Positions 1-7,181 of a DNA stretch of 64,000 nucleotides are shown one piece after another; position 1 is the stretch's first letter, and every line of letters begins with the position of its first letter. The position numbers and the translations under genes are program-made. The notes below the pieces were generated by a model. That model was not told the origin of the DNA, made no database searches, and saw only the letters and a program-made list of their open reading frames with translations. The stretch covers positions 1 through 64,000 of the forward strand of contig CAZBLD010000008.1 of NCBI GenBank assembly GCA_964492875.1, read 5' to 3'. The stretch is from JAPLMW01 sp964492875. GTDB taxonomy: Bacteria; Planctomycetota; Phycisphaerae; Sedimentisphaerales; UBA12454.

Positions 1-92
1 GCAAAAATATCTCTAAAAAATCCTTGAAATCTAACACAGCCGCTCTGTGGCTAATATTTTTTACGATTCTCTATGGCTAAGGGACGTAAGTT

Positions 93-2819
93 ATGACTAA
101 TGAATTATCAAAGGTTTATGAGCCGAAGGAGATAGAACGCCTTGCAGATGAAATCTGGCAGCGAGGCAATTATTTTCATACCGAACCCCCCGCGCTTTCT
201 TGCGAAAGCAAGAGCGGGGGCAGAAAAGCTCCTGCCTATACAATCGTAATCCCGCCGCCGAATGTTACCGGCGCCCTGCATTTAGGACACGCAATAGACA
301 ATACCCTGCAGGACGTCTTAATCAGATTCAAACGTATGCAGGGCTTTAATACGCTCTGGCTGCCGGGGACTGACCACGCAGGCATCGCAACACAATCTGT
401 AGTTGAAAAAAACCTAAAAGCTGAAACCGGAAAGACAAGACACGATGTCGGACGCGAGAAACTCGTCGAATTGATTTGGGACTGGAAAAAGCAGTATGGC
501 AACAGGATTCTCGAACAATTAAAACGAATGGGTGCAAGCTGCGACTGGCAAAGAACACGATTTACACTTGATGAAATCTGCGCACGAGCAGTCCGTCATA
601 CATTCGTAAATCTTTTTAAGAAGGGCCTGATTTATCGCGGCAAAAGGCTTGTCAACTGGGATTCTGTCCTGCAGACCGCCGTTGCGGACGATGAGGTCGT
701 CCACAAAACAGTTCAGGGCAATTTCTGGTATATACATTACCCTCTTATTGACGGAACAGGGTCTGTAACCGTTGCGACGACAAGGCCGGAGACGATGCTT
801 GGCGATACTGCCGTTGCGGTAAATCCGAAGGATAAAAGGGCAAAGGCGCTTGTTGGAAAAAAGGTTCATTTGCCGCTGACGGGCAGGCAAATCCCGATTA
901 TTGCTGACGATTATGTCAAATTAGGCGAAGGCACAGGCTTTTTGAAGGTTACGCCTGCTCACGACCCTAACGACTATGAAATAGGCCTGCGGCACAAGCT
1001 TGAAATGATAAATATATTAACGCCGGACGGCAAAATAAATGAAAACGGCGGAAAATATGCAGGACTTGACAGATACGAAGCCAGAAAAGCTGTTGTTGAA
1101 GACCTCAAAGCTCAGGGATTGCTCGAGAAAGTTGAGCCGAGGGAGCACGAGGTCGGCCATTCAGACCGCAGCGGAGATATCATTGAACCTTATCTTTCTG
1201 ACCAGTGGTTTGTTCGTGTTGAGCCTTTGGCGAAAAGGGCTATTAAAGCGGTTGAGAGCGGCAAGATAAAATTTAATCCGGAACGTTTTGCAAAGACATA
1301 TCTTGACTGGCTGTACGGAATCCACGACTGGTGCATAAGTCGTCAGCTTTGGTGGGGACATCGTATCCCGATTTGGTATTGTCAAAAATGCGGGCACACA
1401 AATACAGGAATTGAAGACCCGAGCGAGTGCGAAAAATGCAAATCAAAAGACCTACAACAGGACCCAGATGTTCTTGATACCTGGTTTAGCTCGGCATTGT
1501 GGCCACATAGCACTTTGGGCTGGCCGGAGGAAACAAGCGAACTGAAATTCTACTATCCGACAAATACGCTGGTTACAGCACGCGATATAATCACACTTTG
1601 GGTATCGAGAATGGTTATGATGGGACTGGAAAATATGAACGAAGTGCCGTTTACGGATGTCTTTATCCATCCAACCATCCTCGACGGCAACGGCGAAAGA
1701 ATGAGTAAAAGCAAAGGCAACGGCATCGACCCAATCGACATAATCGAAACGTACGGCGCCGACGCGATGCGGTTCAGCCTGTGCCAAATGACAACGGAAA
1801 GCCAAGATATAAAACTGCCGGTTATACAAGACAATCAGGGCAGAAATATCAGCGATAAATTCGATATCGGCAGAAACTTCTGCAATAAGCTGTGGAACGC
1901 ATCAAGATTTGCAATGATGAACCTTGACGGCGTAGATTTTGACGCCTTCGATGCGAAAAAAATGACAATTACAGACAAATGGATACTGTCGAGACTCTCG
2001 CAGACTGTAAAAGAAGTTACGGCAATGCTCGATGAGTTTAAAATAAGTGAGCCATTGATGGCGATTTACCGATTCTTCTGGAACGACCTGTGCGACTGGT
2101 ATTTAGAATGGATTAAGCCGAGGATTAAAAACTCACAACAAAAAAGTATGCCGCAAAACGTTCTTGCATTTGTGCTTGATTATACCTTGAGACTTCTGCA
2201 TCCGTTTGTGCCGTTCATAACGGAAGGTATCTTTCAGAAGTTAAACGAAATTGCACCAAAAAGAGGCCTGAAAGGCTTGATAGAACTCGATAGAGCCGAT
2301 GCATTAGTTATCGCTCAATGGCCGATGGTTTCAGACGATTTCATCAAGCCGGAAATTGAAGATAAAATAGCAACCGTTCAGGAAGTTGTCCGAGCGATAC
2401 GCGAAATCAGGAATAAATACACCGTGCCGCCGGGCAAGAAGCTGACTGCTTTGGCTAATGCGCCGGATAAGCTGTCGAAAATTCTCAATGGAAACGGCGA
2501 TTTAATCTGTGATAGAGCCGGTCTTGATAAATTTATCGCTTCTCCGAAGGAAGTAAAACCAGAAAACGCGGCCGCGACTGTTGTCGAGCAGATTCAGGTA
2601 TTTGTTGAAGGTCTGATTGACACAGAGGCGGAAAGAAAGAGGCTTGAAAAGCAAAGGGAAGAAATACTTGCGGGCGTGAAATCTAATGAGGCGAAATTGG
2701 GAAATGAAAATTTCGTAAAACGGGCCAAGCCGGAGGTTGTTGAGCAGACGAAGCAGAGACTGGCGGAGTTAAAGAAGCAGTTGGAGGCGGTGGAGAAGAA
2801 TCTTAGAGAGTTGGAGTAA
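93..2819 (+). CDS. valS: Valyl-tRNA synthetase (ValRS)
   Basis: Class I aminoacyl-tRNA synthetase that charges tRNA-Val in the cytoplasm. The class I signature HLGH follows PPPNVTGAL near residue 65, and the KMSKS loop reads RMSKSKGNG near residue 535. The C-terminal ~70 residues are charged and coiled-coil-like, as in other ValRS. At 908 aa it is normal for the family. The ATG at 93 follows an AAGGGA-like ribosome binding site. Oddity: between residues ~31 and 45, just before the Rossmann core, there is an extra stretch (PPALSCESKSGGRKAPA) encoded by a perfect-looking GC-rich palindrome, apparently an in-frame repeat insertion. Identity is very secure; the effect of the insert is unknown. 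Confidence 0.97.
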   Translation: MTNELSKVYEPKEIERLADEIWQRGNYFHTEPPALSCESKSGGRKAPAYTIVIPPPNVTGALHLGHAIDNTLQDVLIRFKRMQGFNTLWLPGTDHAGIATQSVVEKNLKAETGKTRHDVGREKLVELIWDWKKQYGNRILEQLKRMGASCDWQRTRFTLDEICARAVRHTFVNLFKKGLIYRGKRLVNWDSVLQTAVADDEVVHKTVQGNFWYIHYPLIDGTGSVTVATTRPETMLGDTAVAVNPKDKRAKALVGKKVHLPLTGRQIPIIADDYVKLGEGTGFLKVTPAHDPNDYEIGLRHKLEMINILTPDGKINENGGKYAGLDRYEARKAVVEDLKAQGLLEKVEPREHEVGHSDRSGDIIEPYLSDQWFVRVEPLAKRAIKAVESGKIKFNPERFAKTYLDWLYGIHDWCISRQLWWGHRIPIWYCQKCGHTNTGIEDPSECEKCKSKDLQQDPDVLDTWFSSALWPHSTLGWPEETSELKFYYPTNTLVTARDIITLWVSRMVMMGLENMNEVPFTDVFIHPTILDGNGERMSKSKGNGIDPIDIIETYGADAMRFSLCQMTTESQDIKLPVIQDNQGRNISDKFDIGRNFCNKLWNASRFAMMNLDGVDFDAFDAKKMTITDKWILSRLSQTVKEVTAMLDEFKISEPLMAIYRFFWNDLCDWYLEWIKPRIKNSQQKSMPQNVLAFVLDYTLRLLHPFVPFITEGIFQKLNEIAPKRGLKGLIELDRADALVIAQWPMVSDDFIKPEIEDKIATVQEVVRAIREIRNKYTVPPGKKLTALANAPDKLSKILNGNGDLICDRAGLDKFIASPKEVKPENAAATVVEQIQVFVEGLIDTEAERKRLEKQREEILAGVKSNEAKLGNENFVKRAKPEVVEQTKQRLAELKKQLEAVEKNLRELE
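186..220. repeat. GC-rich palindrome inserted in frame in valS
   Basis: CCCCCGCGCTTTCTTGC and GCAAGAGCGGGGG form a long inverted repeat around a GAAA loop, inside the coding sequence of valS. The reading frame stays open. It lies in a region that is a simple linker in most ValRS proteins, so it looks like a tolerated in-frame insertion. Confidence 0.7.
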
Positions 2820-2825
2820 TCGTAA

Positions 2826-2880
2826 AACGGTTGCGGTTGCGCTGCTCGTTACGGTTGTCGTTTTGCGGTTACGTAAAAGT
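2826..2880. repeat. Dispersed repeat, copy 1 (GCGCTGCTCGTTACGG)
   Basis: Directly after the valS stop there is a run of GGTTGCG/CGTTACGG/TTGCGG words. About 20 bases (GGTTGCGCTGCTCGTTACGG) match, with one change, the reverse complement of 51799-51818 near the second tRNA-Arg. The segment also holds a weak inverted repeat, CGTAAAACG with CGTTTTGCG. No gene is seen from here to 3020. Confidence 0.5.
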
Positions 2881-3019
2881 TATCAGAAACGCGGTTATCG
2901 GTTATCAGTCAACAAACGGCCGAGATGTGATCTTGAATCTTACGGCGAGGAATTTCGGTACCTATGGCATGGCATAGCCATTGAGTTTGAAAAAAAAAAG
3001 AGAGAAAGGGCTGACCCCT

Positions 3020-3523
3020 TTAATTCCTCCCAGATAAAAATTTGCGTATTGCTTTTGGTAGATTTTTCAACTTATCCCAACAAACTCTCCAGTTTATTTG
3101 TAATCCTACCACAGGCGTAGTAATGGTATCTCCAAACATTTTAGGATGTTTTTGAGTGGTTGGTGATGCCTTATCCTGCTCTGTTTCTGCTGGATTTTCT
3201 GCCTTGCCGCCGCTGGCCGCCCAGCGCTTTAATTCTGCAATAAATTCTTTATTAGTAGCTAACCCATCCCACAAACCAGGATACGGTCTCTTGTACTTCC
3301 CCAAAGCATCGCTGCACCAGTCTATTGCTTGATAAGTACCGTTATTTTGGCAACCATACAGACTTTGTTGTTTTAGTAGAAAATTAACGAATTGATTAAA
3401 AGAACCAACATGCTGCTCTAAGTTCTTGCGTGCTTGATTTATATCCTCTCTATTTCCTATTGCAATAGCAGATTGGAGTGTTTCAAGTTTTTCAATTAAA
3501 CCTTGAAGATAGTTGTTGCCCAT
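3020..3523 (-). CDS. Hypothetical protein, 167 aa
   Basis: I do not recognise this protein. It is mainly charged and helical in the first 60 residues (LQGLIEKLETLQSAIAIG). A Cys/Trp-containing middle (YGCQNNGTYQAIDWCSDALG) follows, then a polar Pro/Thr/Gln-rich linker around residues 105-130. The C-terminus is basic and ends in LPKAIRKFLSGRN. There is no clear signal peptide or membrane segment. An AAGGACAGG ribosome binding site precedes the ATG, and that site is one arm of a hairpin with the upstream leader. It lies with the next gene in a stretch that looks accessory. An open frame of this length with a good start is probably a real gene. Confidence 0.55.
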   Translation of the reverse strand: MGNNYLQGLIEKLETLQSAIAIGNREDINQARKNLEQHVGSFNQFVNFLLKQQSLYGCQNNGTYQAIDWCSDALGKYKRPYPGLWDGLATNKEFIAELKRWAASGGKAENPAETEQDKASPTTQKHPKMFGDTITTPVVGLQINWRVCWDKLKNLPKAIRKFLSGRN

Positions 3524-3528
3524 TTTTT

Positions 3529-3571
3529 ACCTGTCCTTTTCGGGTCGGTCTGGAGTTAATGCCGGACAGGT
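3529..3571 (-). promoter_or_regulatory. Hairpin that would sequester the ribosome binding site of the 167-aa gene
   Basis: In the minus-strand transcript, ACCTGTCC (3571-3564) can pair with GGACAGGT (3536-3529), and the second arm contains the Shine-Dalgarno of the gene starting at 3523. The perfect 8-bp stem encloses a 27-nt loop. This could simply be a chance inverted repeat, but its placement fits translational control. Confidence 0.35.
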
Positions 3572-3780
3572 GAGCCACAGCAAAAGCCTCAAACCGCTTG
3601 GCTGGTGTACGGCCTGCCGTCCCGATAAATCTTAGCTTTTACACTATTTTACCACACAAACCCGTATATTTAAAAACTTGTTTTTTCTTGATTATCATCC
3701 ACAAAAAGCATAGCATTATTCTGGTTCAGTTTGTGCGCGACAAATGAGAACCCCATATAATTCAAATTGAACAGGTAACT

Positions 3781-4569
3781 ATGGCTATGCCAAAACGTAG
3801 TTTAACATTGGAAGATATCTCTGAAGAGGTTTGGAACCTTCACCGTGCATGGTGTTTAGGAATGTCGGGGTACTTATTGTTGGGTGTGCCGACAACACCT
3901 AAATATCCTTTGCCAAATATAGATATAACATACGAATTCATACAGAATTTTGCGCACAAGGCATACCTTATCCAACTTGGAACTGTTTCTTTAATGGTTG
4001 GGAATCAGTTTGAATCAGTGATGGAATCCGACGCATTTATGAATTTGCTTTATCAGAGCAATGCAGAAAAGGCAAAAAAGTTCTTATTAGAACAATATCA
4101 TGGCATTGAAAGCATTAAAATTCAAGAAATTAATGGTAAGGACGTATACAGTATAATAGAAGGGCAACCAGCGAAGGAAGGGCAAGATTTGTATATTGCT
4201 TTGTATGCCTCTATAACAGGACTGTCGCCAGATAAAGTAATCAGCCTTTCCAAGTTTTGCGTAGGAAATGCCATATTGGGTTTTTCTGATGCTTTTTTGA
4301 ACGAGATGCCCTTTCCGGTTCGAAAACTTGTTGGGCTTGAAGGCGAGGTAGACGAAGGCCATCGTACGGATTTCCGAGTAGCAATCATTTCATTTTACTC
4401 GGCTTTCGAACCACAAGTTGACAAGGACAATATACAAGGGTGGGAAGCCCTAATAAACGCTTATTGGACGCACTGGTTTCAAGCGTGGGAACATCTGCTT
4501 AGGGAGTATGGCAATTTCTTTGATGATATAACCTTGAATATTTCTATCCCCAGGGAAAACATTGACTAA
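3781..4569 (+). CDS. Hypothetical protein, 262 aa
   Basis: Unrecognised soluble-looking protein. It begins MAMPKRSLTLEDISEEVW, is rich in aromatic residues, and has no Cys cluster, signal peptide or obvious transmembrane segment. The C-terminal third (YWTHWFQAWEHLLREYGNFF) is Trp-rich and probably helical. The start could be the ATG at 3781 or the one at 3787; an AGG lies just upstream. Its neighbours are another unknown gene on the opposite strand and a downstream fragment resembling a sorting-signal tail. Nothing here permits a functional call. It could be part of an accessory or defence-like insertion between housekeeping genes, but no partner gene supports that. Confidence 0.6.
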   Translation: MAMPKRSLTLEDISEEVWNLHRAWCLGMSGYLLLGVPTTPKYPLPNIDITYEFIQNFAHKAYLIQLGTVSLMVGNQFESVMESDAFMNLLYQSNAEKAKKFLLEQYHGIESIKIQEINGKDVYSIIEGQPAKEGQDLYIALYASITGLSPDKVISLSKFCVGNAILGFSDAFLNEMPFPVRKLVGLEGEVDEGHRTDFRVAIISFYSAFEPQVDKDNIQGWEALINAYWTHWFQAWEHLLREYGNFFDDITLNISIPRENID

Positions 4570-4582
4570 TAAGACCTATTGC

Positions 4583-4645
4583 CCTGAACTAATTATGTTC
4601 TTTCTCGTGGGCTTTGGTGCGGTGATGCTGAAAAGAAAAAGTTAA
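4583..4645 (+). pseudogene. Possible relic of a PEP-CTERM-like C-terminal tail
   Basis: In a frame different from the preceding gene, the bases encode PELIMFFLVGFGAVMLKRKS followed by TAA. A Pro-Glu pair, one hydrophobic helix with a Gly-x-Gly centre, and a terminal basic cluster is the layout of PEP-CTERM exosortase sorting tails. There is no adequate start or protein body upstream; the frame opens only at about 4538. If real it is the remnant of a lost exported protein. Chance remains possible. Confidence 0.35.
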
Positions 4646-4764
4646 ATTTTTCTCAAAAAACTTCCACTGAGGGCGGGCAGACAAGTATTTGCAGAAATTA
4701 GATTGGGCGGTATAATGGAGAAGAATTTAAAATATAATATTTAATATTTAAAATTTAAGAAATT

Positions 4765-5154
4765 ATGGAAATTGAAGTAGAATTATCGCGGATAATAATA
4801 GACGAGACGAGCGACCAGCAGGTCATCGTCCTGAAAGAAAAAGAAGGCGAAAGAAGCCTGCCGATAGTCATAGGCATCGTCGAAATAATGGCGATTGACA
4901 GAAGACTTAAAGGCAAAACAACCATCAGACCCCTGACACACGACCTGCTGGGCAATACAATCGAGGCACTGGGAGCAAAGGTTGAAAAGGTTGTGATAAG
5001 CGATTTGCGAAACCACACCTACTTCGCAACAATCCATCTAAGCATCAACGGCAGAGAAGTCGAGGTTGACTCGCGGCCGAGCGATGCCATCGCCGTCGGC
5101 GTGGCCACAAACGTACCTATCTACGTAGCTGAACAGGTATTTGAAAATATATAA
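4765..5154 (+). CDS. Bifunctional nuclease / DUF151 family protein
   Basis: Small protein of the DUF151 (BFN) family, also found as a domain fused to UVR or other modules in bacteria and plants. Recognisable features are the N-terminal block ending VVLKEKEGERSLPIVIG, the central LTHDLLGNTIEALGAKV, and the conserved C-terminal SRPSDAIAVGVATNVPIYV. At 129 aa it is the usual size of the stand-alone domain. The start ATG is in an AT-rich stretch with no strong Shine-Dalgarno. Family members are annotated as nucleases, but their in vivo role in bacteria is poorly defined. It appears to be a single-gene unit followed by tandem repeats. Confidence 0.88.
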   Translation: MEIEVELSRIIIDETSDQQVIVLKEKEGERSLPIVIGIVEIMAIDRRLKGKTTIRPLTHDLLGNTIEALGAKVEKVVISDLRNHTYFATIHLSINGREVEVDSRPSDAIAVGVATNVPIYVAEQVFENI

Positions 5155-5156
5155 AA

Positions 5157-5316
5157 TATAGCCACGAAGACACAAAGACACAAAGATTTATAACTATTCA
5201 AATTATAGCCACGAAGACACAAAGGCACAAAGATTTATAACTATTCAAATAATAGCCACGAAGACATCCTCCTTTGTCCCTAAGGGACTACGGCGGACAG
5301 GCAAAGGCACAAAGAA
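5157..5316. repeat. Tandem CCACGAAGACACAAAG repeats
   Basis: Three direct copies of a unit reading ATAGCCACGAAGACA CAAAGGCACAAAGA TTTATAACTATTCAAAT, period about 47 nt, begin near 5159, 5206 and 5253. The third copy is interrupted after GAAGACA by a 35-bp palindromic element and then resumes at CAAAGGCACAAAGA. There are no spacers of constant length and variable sequence, so this is not a CRISPR array. Confidence 0.85.
5267..5301. repeat. 35-bp palindromic element inserted in a tandem repeat (filled site)
   Basis: The segment runs from TCCTCCTTTGTCCC to TACGGCGGACAGG. It splits copy 3 of the tandem repeat exactly between GAAGACA and CAAAGG, which are adjacent in copy 2. It is related to the TCCGCC...GGCGGA elements at 11852, 18742, 19630 and 48171. 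It is therefore a filled site next to an empty site. Confidence 0.75.
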
Positions 5317-5319
5317 TAA

Positions 5320-5385
5320 AAAGAAGTAAAGAGGTAAGGAAGCAAAGAAGTAAGGAAATAAGGAAGTAAGGAAGTAAGGAAAACC
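5320..5385. repeat. Purine-rich AAGTAAGGAA low-complexity tract
   Basis: A series of short imperfect repeats (AAGAAGTAA, AGGAAGTAAGGAAGTAAGG) lies between the tandem repeats and the 3' end of lspA. No gene or terminator is evident. Confidence 0.7.
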
Positions 5386-5392
5386 CGCTCAT

Positions 5393-5953
5393 TCACATTC
5401 GCGGCTCTGAGTCTTCCGCCGGCAGTTTGGGGGGAAAAATGGTAACAATAATCAAAAGAAATACCGCTACGGTCAGCATCGAATCGGCAACGTTAAAGGC
5501 TGGGAAATGAACGCCCCTGTAATAAAAATCAAGGAAATCCCGCACCCTGCCATCGTTGAAAACCCTATCATATAAATTGCCGCAGATACCCGCTGCGAAA
5601 AGAGCCAGTGAAAAAACAACAACCGCCCGCGGTTTGCGCAAAAAGAGAAATACTGCAAAAACAATGACAATCGCAAAGAGCGAAATCAATATCAATGGGA
5701 CTGTCTTATCGGCTGCGATGCCCCAGGCTGCGCCGCGATTTTCAACGAGCACAAGCTGAAAAAAGCCGTTCCAAACAATATACCGCTGGGAAACACGAGA
5801 GCCGAGCCAGTCAAAAACCAAAGACTTTGTCCATAAATCAATAGCAAGACCAAGTATGAAGACCGGCCAGAATAATAAATGCGCTGCAGAAGCACTTATT
5901 TGCTTGCTTAAAAAACTCCAAGGACAAGAGCATTTGTCAACAGTCTCGGCCAA
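5393..5953 (-). CDS. lspA: Lipoprotein signal peptidase (signal peptidase II)
   Basis: Inner-membrane aspartyl protease that cleaves prolipoproteins before the lipid-modified cysteine. Four hydrophobic segments are visible. Conserved blocks are ENRGAAWGI (~71-79), GNLYDR (~125-130), then RDFLDF with the first catalytic Asp near 139, and FNVADS with the second near 157. The only in-frame start is TTG at 5953, preceded by AGGGGG. That Shine-Dalgarno overlaps the stop of the upstream TPR lipoprotein gene, so translation is probably coupled. At 186 aa it is slightly long because of an N-terminal extension before the first membrane segment. Confidence 0.93.
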   Translation of the reverse strand: MAETVDKCSCPWSFLSKQISASAAHLLFWPVFILGLAIDLWTKSLVFDWLGSRVSQRYIVWNGFFQLVLVENRGAAWGIAADKTVPLILISLFAIVIVFAVFLFLRKPRAVVVFSLALFAAGICGNLYDRVFNDGRVRDFLDFYYRGVHFPAFNVADSMLTVAVFLLIIVTIFPPKLPAEDSEPRM

Positions 5954-5961
5954 GCTGCCCC

Positions 5962-6954
5962 CTATTGCGTATATTTTCTGTATAATTTCAGGAGCTTGTC
6001 CTGGGCGGGATTCAAATCGAGAGAGCGGCTCCAGTGGGCAAGCGCCTTAGCCCTGAAACCGGCGGCATTGGGGTCGCCGAGACTCCTCAAGTCCCTGTAC
6101 TTCATCATATATGCAACGCCAAGACCTTTGTGCGCACGCCAGTCGCCAGGACCAAGCTGAACGGCTTTGAGATATTTTTCAATAGAAAGGTCTGTCTGGC
6201 CGAGCTTAAGATGAGTAAAACCAAGATGACGCCAAGCCTCGGCATTCGAGGGCTCGGCTGCTACAACCGATTCAAGCAGCTCTCCGGCAGAGTCGAAACG
6301 CCCATCCCGCAGATACGCAACAGCAAGCTGCAAGCTGACGTTAGGGTCGTTGCCCTTCAGCTCAAGGGCCCGCTTGTACGATTCGATTGCCAGCTCATTG
6401 TCCTGCCGGGCAGTGTATATGTCGCCCAGCAGTTTCTCAATTTCGCCATCTGTTGGCGCAAGGTCTCTGGCTGATTGACCAAACTGGAGCGCCGATTCAT
6501 AATCGCCAAGCTTGTAATAAGAACCCGCTGCTCCGCACCACACTTCAGTGTTTTGCGGGTCAAGCTCACAGGCCTTCGCATACGCCTTCGCCGCCGAGGT
6601 AAAATCGTTCATCAGCCGATAAACCCGACCGAGGTCGCGAAAATCCTCAAATGACCACGGATTAAGTTCTGTGGCCTTTTGGTAAGCCTGTGCGCTTTCG
6701 GGAAGCCTGTTTTGCTGAAGGTAAATACTGCCAAGAAGAGAATAAGCCACGGCAAAATCAGGATTTTCTTTGACGGCCTGTTTGAGCTTTTCGACCGCCT
6801 GATTCGGCTCGTTCGACTCGGCAAGCGTTACGGCATCGACGTAAAGACTAATGGAATTTTCCTTCTTCGCAGATTCAGCACAGCCCCAAATGAAGACGAG
6901 AACCGCTATGACAACACTTAACCGCAAAACCAGTAATCTGACTGCATCCGACAT
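5962..6954 (-). CDS. TPR-repeat lipoprotein
   Basis: Predicted exported lipoprotein of tandem tetratricopeptide repeats. The N-terminus has a hydrophobic stretch (LLVLRLSVVIAVLVFIWGC) with a lipobox-like FIWGC ending at Cys 25. From residue ~35 on there are about eight TPR units with typical A-Y-S-L-G and W-x-x-L-G spacing, for example FAVAYSLLGSIYLQQNRL. TPRs are scaffolds for protein interaction; no enzymatic domain is present. An AAAGGATT ribosome binding site supports the start. It is cotranscribed with lspA, whose product would process lipoproteins such as this one. Confidence 0.85.
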   Translation of the reverse strand: MSDAVRLLVLRLSVVIAVLVFIWGCAESAKKENSISLYVDAVTLAESNEPNQAVEKLKQAVKENPDFAVAYSLLGSIYLQQNRLPESAQAYQKATELNPWSFEDFRDLGRVYRLMNDFTSAAKAYAKACELDPQNTEVWCGAAGSYYKLGDYESALQFGQSARDLAPTDGEIEKLLGDIYTARQDNELAIESYKRALELKGNDPNVSLQLAVAYLRDGRFDSAGELLESVVAAEPSNAEAWRHLGFTHLKLGQTDLSIEKYLKAVQLGPGDWRAHKGLGVAYMMKYRDLRSLGDPNAAGFRAKALAHWSRSLDLNPAQDKLLKLYRKYTQ

Positions 6955-7122
6955 AAGCCAATCCTTTCATCAGCAGGAAATCCGGCCCGGTCAAAAATCC
7001 GTTCCGGCTGATTATACCAGACTAAAAACTTCTGTCAAAAGGTTTTAAGAAAAAAGGGCGCTAAAGTTCCTCTTGCAAAACGCCTCTTTTGAGGATATAA
7101 AAGGTATTTCGCCGCCGAGTCC

Positions 7123-7158
7123 TTCGACTTCGCTCAGGACAGGCCCGGCGGCGGCTAA
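7123..7158. repeat. Palindromic repeat upstream of proS
   Basis: GCCGCCGAGTCC, then CTTCGCTCAGGACAGGC, then GGCGGCGGC form an imperfect nested palindrome in the 227-bp gap between two divergent genes. The CCTTCGACTTCGCTCAGGAC word resembles a reverse-oriented, rearranged form of the degenerate copy at 19798-19845. Confidence 0.45.
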
Positions 7159-7181
7159 ACGGAATAAAACAAGGAAAGAAC

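Noticed and set aside
2863..3120. Open frame of 85 codons on the plus strand after valS
   Set aside because: It runs through repeat sequence and into the 3' end of the oppositely oriented 167-aa gene. There is no ribosome binding site or recognisable domain.
5157..5316. Repeat cluster considered as a CRISPR array
   Set aside because: Units are simple tandem copies of the whole period without unique spacers, and no cas genes are nearby.
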